Origin: Opisthocomus hoazin | Taxonomy: Eukaryota > Chordata > Aves > Opisthocomiformes > Opisthocomidae | Assembly: GCF_030867145.1 (NCBI RefSeq) | Contig: NC_134454.1 | Location: forward strand, 64,214,308-64,278,307 | DNA length: 64,000 nt | Reading direction: 5' to 3' | Shown: positions 59,428-64,000 of the stretch, piece after piece | Layout of the letters: every line of letters begins with the position of its first letter | Position numbering within the stretch: the stretch's first letter is position 1 | The notes under the pieces: model-generated | Told to the model about the DNA's origin: nothing | The model's input: the letters and a program-made list of their open reading frames with translations, nothing else | Database searches by the model: none | Translations under genes and position numbers: made by a program

Positions 59428-61593
59428 TGTGTGTGTCTGAAATATAAAACTAACACGCTGGTCACAGTTATACCCAGTAAAACAACCCTCTCCCTTGTTT
59501 TCAAACCCATATTTATGTTTAAGATTTTAATTTTTTTTTTACAGGAAGCTATAAAAAGAAACAATAAGCAGAAAGTACTTAAACCACAAACAAATGCAAG
59601 GAAGAGATAAGGTGAAATACTAAAAATAAATCTGGAGCAGTTGCGAGTTGGTGAGGAAGGAAAGTAACAATAAAACACCCATGTATTTATGCAAATATCA
59701 TTAAAAAGAAAATAAAGAAATAGGAATCAGCTGGTAAGAGGAAGAGAGCGGTGGAACAAAGCACACTATGGGAATGCAAACACAGGCTGTTACAGTAACC
59801 TACGGTAACCTGTGCAGGAAAGCTGCAAACGTAAGAGAAGGTCAATGCACTACTACTATAGTCAAAGAGTGTACTAAAATATGAAGAGGAACAACAGAAA
59901 TGATGGACATTCAGTTGCACCTGTCTGGAGACTGATGCACTCGTTCATGCTGCAAGAGTCTGGCTGCTGAAGGCCAACCCAGAAAGCCCGCGCCGTTCTC
60001 CAAGGAAACCCAGCAGGGCAGCTCAGCAGCACCACCGCCTCTTGACAATACTGGAGGAAAACAAGCTCTGCCTGACCTGAGGCATGTTTCACACAAGAAG
60101 GTGTCCTTGCTCCAGGTGACTCTGAGCTGCAGGATGCTTTATACCACTCGCCAGTACAAAAAATGACATAACCAGAAGTCTTATAAAACAAATGTTAAAT
60201 GATGATGTAGGGAATGTGATACTGAATTTTATAAGGGGCTGTAGAAGAACAGCAGATAATTGAAATGTATGCAAAAGAATAGTCAGTGATGGCTTAACCT
60301 TTGAAAACTCTTAGGGAATTTGTAAAAAGAAGTTTAATACAGAAGACTGGAATTTATCAAACATAGCAGTAACCTTTCAACATTGAACAGTGTAGTGCTG
60401 GAGAGGGAGGGGGAAATCAACCCAGCCTCAGCTAAGACCAAGAAACAGGACACCTATGAACACTTGTAAGTAATTCCCTTAAATCCATGAAGAACGTGAG
60501 ATTATAGAAATAAGTCAAACCTTCCCATGGTGTGTTCCTTTAGAATGACAGGTTAAAATCCAAAGTTTAAACTGTTTTTTCTTTGGGAGGAAAACATCAA
60601 GAAGGGTCTTGGGACAAGGAGGCAGTTATCCCTCCATGCAATTTAAGCTGTCTTTTGTCTCCTGAAAATACTAGGAAGACATGTGTAACAGAATGCTGCT
60701 GAAGACAACTTGAGTTAGGCTAAAACTGGATACATCCCTTTATCAGACCCCAAACAACTCAGTTTCCTAAGGGTAGGCTACCATCGAAACTCTTGTAACT
60801 GAGGCAGAAAAGCAGCCAAGAGTTCAATACAGCATGGGAGTTTTACATCACATTGCAGAGTCATGCCCTTATGTTCATGACAAGCAACCATGAATAATGC
60901 TTAGAAGGCAGGAATTATCCTAAGCTTGGTTTTGAAACCATTCAAAACCATTTAACAGCACCATACTGAGAAAAACCAAGGATGACCCGTCCATTTTTTC
61001 TTCCGCTTTCTGAGACAGTGGAGAAAAACACATTCGCTTAGGTTTGCTGGTACTCCACATATGTGCTAGTTAATCACTCAAGAACAAGCAACGTCTTTGA
61101 AAGATAAATGAGGCATGGAAACAATTAACATAGAAAATCTCTATTTGTCTTTTTTCCCTTCCTGCTTTGGTAGACATAAGCCATATTTGCACTAATAGTG
61201 AAAAACAGGAGATATTGCAACACTTCCATTACTGCACCTTGCAGTAATGCATGCAAAACATGTAGACAAGAGACGAGACCAGAGGACATCAACAAGAATG
61301 GCCAGAGATCTTAAAAATATGACATACGAGGGAAGATCCAAGGAACCTCAATTCATATGAAGGAGTAGATCTACAATATGGTATTAACTGAGGTAAGTAA
61401 TACAACTAAGATCATAGAAACAGCATTCACAAATAGAGCATAGACCCTCAATAGATGGATGTGTTGTCCAATGGACAATTTTGGTCTGAAATATGAGACA
61501 CAAGCTAAATAGGGTACTCATAAAACCAACTGCACTGCTGAATAAAGCCATAAGAAAACAGAATGGAACAGAAAAAAATGCTGTGTGTGGTTA

Positions 61594-61938
61594 CAGAATC
61601 ACAGCATCACAGCATGGTAGGGGTTGGAAGGGACCTCTGTGGGTCAGCCAGTCCAAACCCCTGCTGACGCAGGGTCACCTACAGTAGGCTGCACAGGACC
61701 TTGTCCAGGCGGGTCTTGAACATCCCCAGAGAAGGAGACTCCACAACCTCCCTGGGCAGCCTGTTCCAGTGCTCCGTCACCCTCAGAGGGAAGAAATTCT
61801 TCCTCATGTTCAGATGGAACTTCCTGTGCTTCAGTTTGTGCCCATTGCCCCTTGTCCTGTCACCAGGCACCACTGAAAAGAGTCTGGCCCCATCCTCCTG
61901 ACACCCACCCTTCAGATATTTGTAAGTATAGGTTAACC
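61594..61938 (-). mobile_element. CR1 LINE 3' fragment, reverse strand
   Basis: The left edge, ACAGAATCACAGCATCACAG, is the complement of the CR1 tail, followed by GGTTGGAAGGGACCTCTG, the classic avian CR1 3' UTR. The - strand at 61679-61873 encodes [40 protein letters not shown] and the terminal segment. Its subfamily differs from the copy at 49475 (HKLKHRKF against LQLRQGRF). Confidence 0.94.
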
Positions 61939-63313
61939 TTCAAAAATCTGTATACAGATTTCTCTACCTTTCTCCTAGTTTCAAGTTTCATCAAGAGGTA
62001 TGAAAGCAACGATGGCTGAGGTAAACTCACATGGCTGGACAGAAGTACAGCAAGAATTTCAAGGCAATTTGAAAAGAGCTTTCTTTTATGGTGCAATCAG
62101 TCAAACTCAAGATTCACACCCTTCACATGGCCAGTCTATAAACTACAGGACAATAAATGAACCAAATCAAAACAGGATGTGCAGGGAAGTCGCTGTGTTT
62201 CTGGAACACCTCTTCTGGGATCCAGATGCAAGACACCCAAGGGGTTTTGCAGTAACTTCCAGCCCAGGTGATGCACACGCTCAAAACAGTCCAGAACTAA
62301 TTATAAAACTGAATCCCATAACACAATCTGCTGCTTCGCTTCTTGGAGGCATTAGCAGTGTGCTGTGGAAACCCACAAGAAAAGCTATGAATGCCATCAC
62401 AACCCAAGGATATTCTTCCTGAAGTTTTAGTTATACTAGCACAGAGCTTCTCCACACTTCACTAGGTAATAGCTAAGGCTGCAGAAAGTAACTAGGTAAG
62501 TGTTAGAAAAAAGTTCAACCAATAAAGTTGGTTGTTGGAGAATTTCAAGTTGGGTAAGGCTTCCCCTTACAGGAAAGGGGAATGAAAGCTATTGCAGTTC
62601 AGCCTAAAATTCCAGCACACGCTGCCTTTATCCACCAAAATGTAAGTTCTGCATTAGTACAGAGATAGTTCAACACTTTCCACTCTTAAAACACATTTTC
62701 ATTACTTACAACTTTGCCAAAATAGCAGTTTGGGCTGAAACTTTCCACACCAGATGCCTGCCTGAGGCTCAATTTTCTTGCACAAGTTTCAGCCAAACGG
62801 TTCAGATGTTTTAGAAAATGAAGTTACATTTTTCAGCATTAAAAGCTTCTGGTGACCTTTTCTTCAAGAAGGAAAGACACTCCTGACAGATTTCAAATGC
62901 CTGTTAGCTTGACAGAGAAGTAAGATTTGTAACAGAAGATAAAATCTTCTATTCCATCAGCTGGTATGTGACATTGAGGGGTCACATCTACTCTGATTTG
63001 CCAGTCGTAAGCCTTTCCTAAGTTTGTCTAGTGACTCAAACCTCCACAGACTGCTCCCTCACTTTGCACGCCTTTCCCCTCCAGCTAGAGTCCTGACCAG
63101 ATCAGCAGAGCAGAGTCACCATCCCCGAGGGACAACACGTGATTTCAATCATCTGTGCACCATGATGGACCAGAGCTGGAATCAGAGCTGAAGACAGGGT
63201 GTGCTTTTCTCTCTCCTGCCGGTGACTGGGCTATGCAGAGGGCCAGGCCGGGGGGCTGCTTTGGAAGAAAACAGTGAAAGAACTTTAAAAACTAAACCCA
63301 AAAGAAACAACCC

Positions 63314-63330
63314 ACCACACACACACAAAC
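63314..63330. repeat. short (CA)n stretch
   Basis: CACCACACACACACAAACAA in an A/C-rich segment; a small dinucleotide repeat of no evident role. Confidence 0.6.
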
Positions 63331-64000
63331 AATAACAACAACCACTCCACAGCTGGGGACTGGGTGGGCTGAAGGAACAAAGTGAGCTGGAAGCAGATTG
63401 AGAGTCTGGATCAGGGAGACAGGATTCACTGACGAGGAAACAAACAGGGTCTGTCCAGGGAGCACCCCAATCAGTTTACTCAGGGAGAGCAACTGGGTGT
63501 TAATGGTAAGAGGTGAAAAGCACCTACAGGTGTAAAGAATTTATTGTGCACAATCAACCTCAAATCTGGAATTTCCTTACCTTTTACAATTCTGCATGAC
63601 AGCATTCTTAAAGCTCCCTCATTCTGCATCTGCAATGCTACTTTAAACTGTCGACAGACACTACTGTGAAGAGTGAACTTAGATGCTATAGCTGAGCCAG
63701 CCTAGCAGGGACTCCTTGGAGGCTAAATGTGACTTTTTTCTTCCCATTCCCAGACACTTTTTCCTTCCACTTCACTTGACCATTCTGGTGGCCACTGGAT
63801 CCCTCCGTGGGGTGACTGAATCCACCAACCCAGTAAAAAGTTAATCTAGAAGAGAATGTCAGGAAAGAAAACCCAGGAAGCAACCACACCAGCATCTTCT
63901 CAGTGAGCAAGCTGAACTGGCTCCCAGTGAAGATGAGAAGTACACCAGATGGCAGTAGGAAAGGCACAGGACCACACAACAGTAGACCACTACTTCTTTT

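Larger units (their letters stand above)
45554..64000 (-). other. probable 5' intron of LHFPL2
   Basis: No coding exon was found in these 18 kb, on either strand. The ATG exon has an acceptor in front of it, so a non-coding exon must lie further right, here or beyond. Contents seen: a CpG cluster (45930-46140), a G-quadruplex candidate (46662-46689), an 84-base minisatellite (48196-48383), CR1 copies (49475-49915 and 61594-61938), AT-rich candidate regulatory blocks, and short simple repeats. ORFs of 100-180 codons at 48723, 62000 and elsewhere match nothing recognised. Confidence 0.55.

Noticed and set aside
62000-62422. ORF of 140 codons on the + strand just after a CR1 copy
   Set aside because: Not CR1 and not similar to any protein I know; mixed composition with no domain or splice signals to support it.

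Overview
This is vertebrate nuclear DNA with small coding exons, GT-AG introns and CR1 LINE fragments. CR1 copies with the ATTCTATG-type 3' end, low repeat content and fairly short introns point to a bird. Two neighbouring genes are recognised from protein similarity recalled from memory. They meet tail to tail, as they do on human 5q14. The chicken counterpart of that block is on the Z chromosome, so a sex-chromosome origin is likely but not proven here.

Positions 1 to about 22,130 (+ strand) hold the 3' two-thirds of SCAMP1, a four-helix membrane protein of post-Golgi recycling vesicles. Seven coding exons (probably 3-9 of 9) splice in phase to 294 residues, ending at a stop codon at 19321-19323. 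The first two exons, encoding the N-terminal NPF repeats, lie upstream of the window. A 3' UTR of about 2.8 kb follows, with several AATAAA signals. SCAMP1 introns hold two clear CR1 copies, one very old CR1, a 73-bp tandem duplication, an unexplained coil-like ORF, and a possible intronic poly(A) site just after exon 4.

Positions of about 22,130 to 25,190 are the short intergenic gap. On the - strand, LHFPL2 (a tetraspan protein of the claudin-like superfamily) runs from the ATG at 45196 to the stop at 29526. It has two coding exons (143 codons plus one base, then 85 codons and the stop) separated by a 15-kb intron, giving 228 residues. Its 3' UTR probably reaches 25.9 or 25.2 kb. The leader next to the ATG has several upstream ATGs. 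Positions 45,554-64,000 look like a 5' intron of LHFPL2, with no further coding exon seen, two CR1 copies, a minisatellite, a G-rich quadruplex candidate and AT-rich blocks that resemble conserved non-coding elements.

No tRNA, rRNA, CRISPR array, intact transposon or endogenous virus was found. Most long ORFs in the window are chance or CR1-derived. I saw no clearly new biological system; the best leads are the possible truncated SCAMP1 isoform, the LHFPL2 upstream ORFs and the coil-like ORF at 5348-5545.
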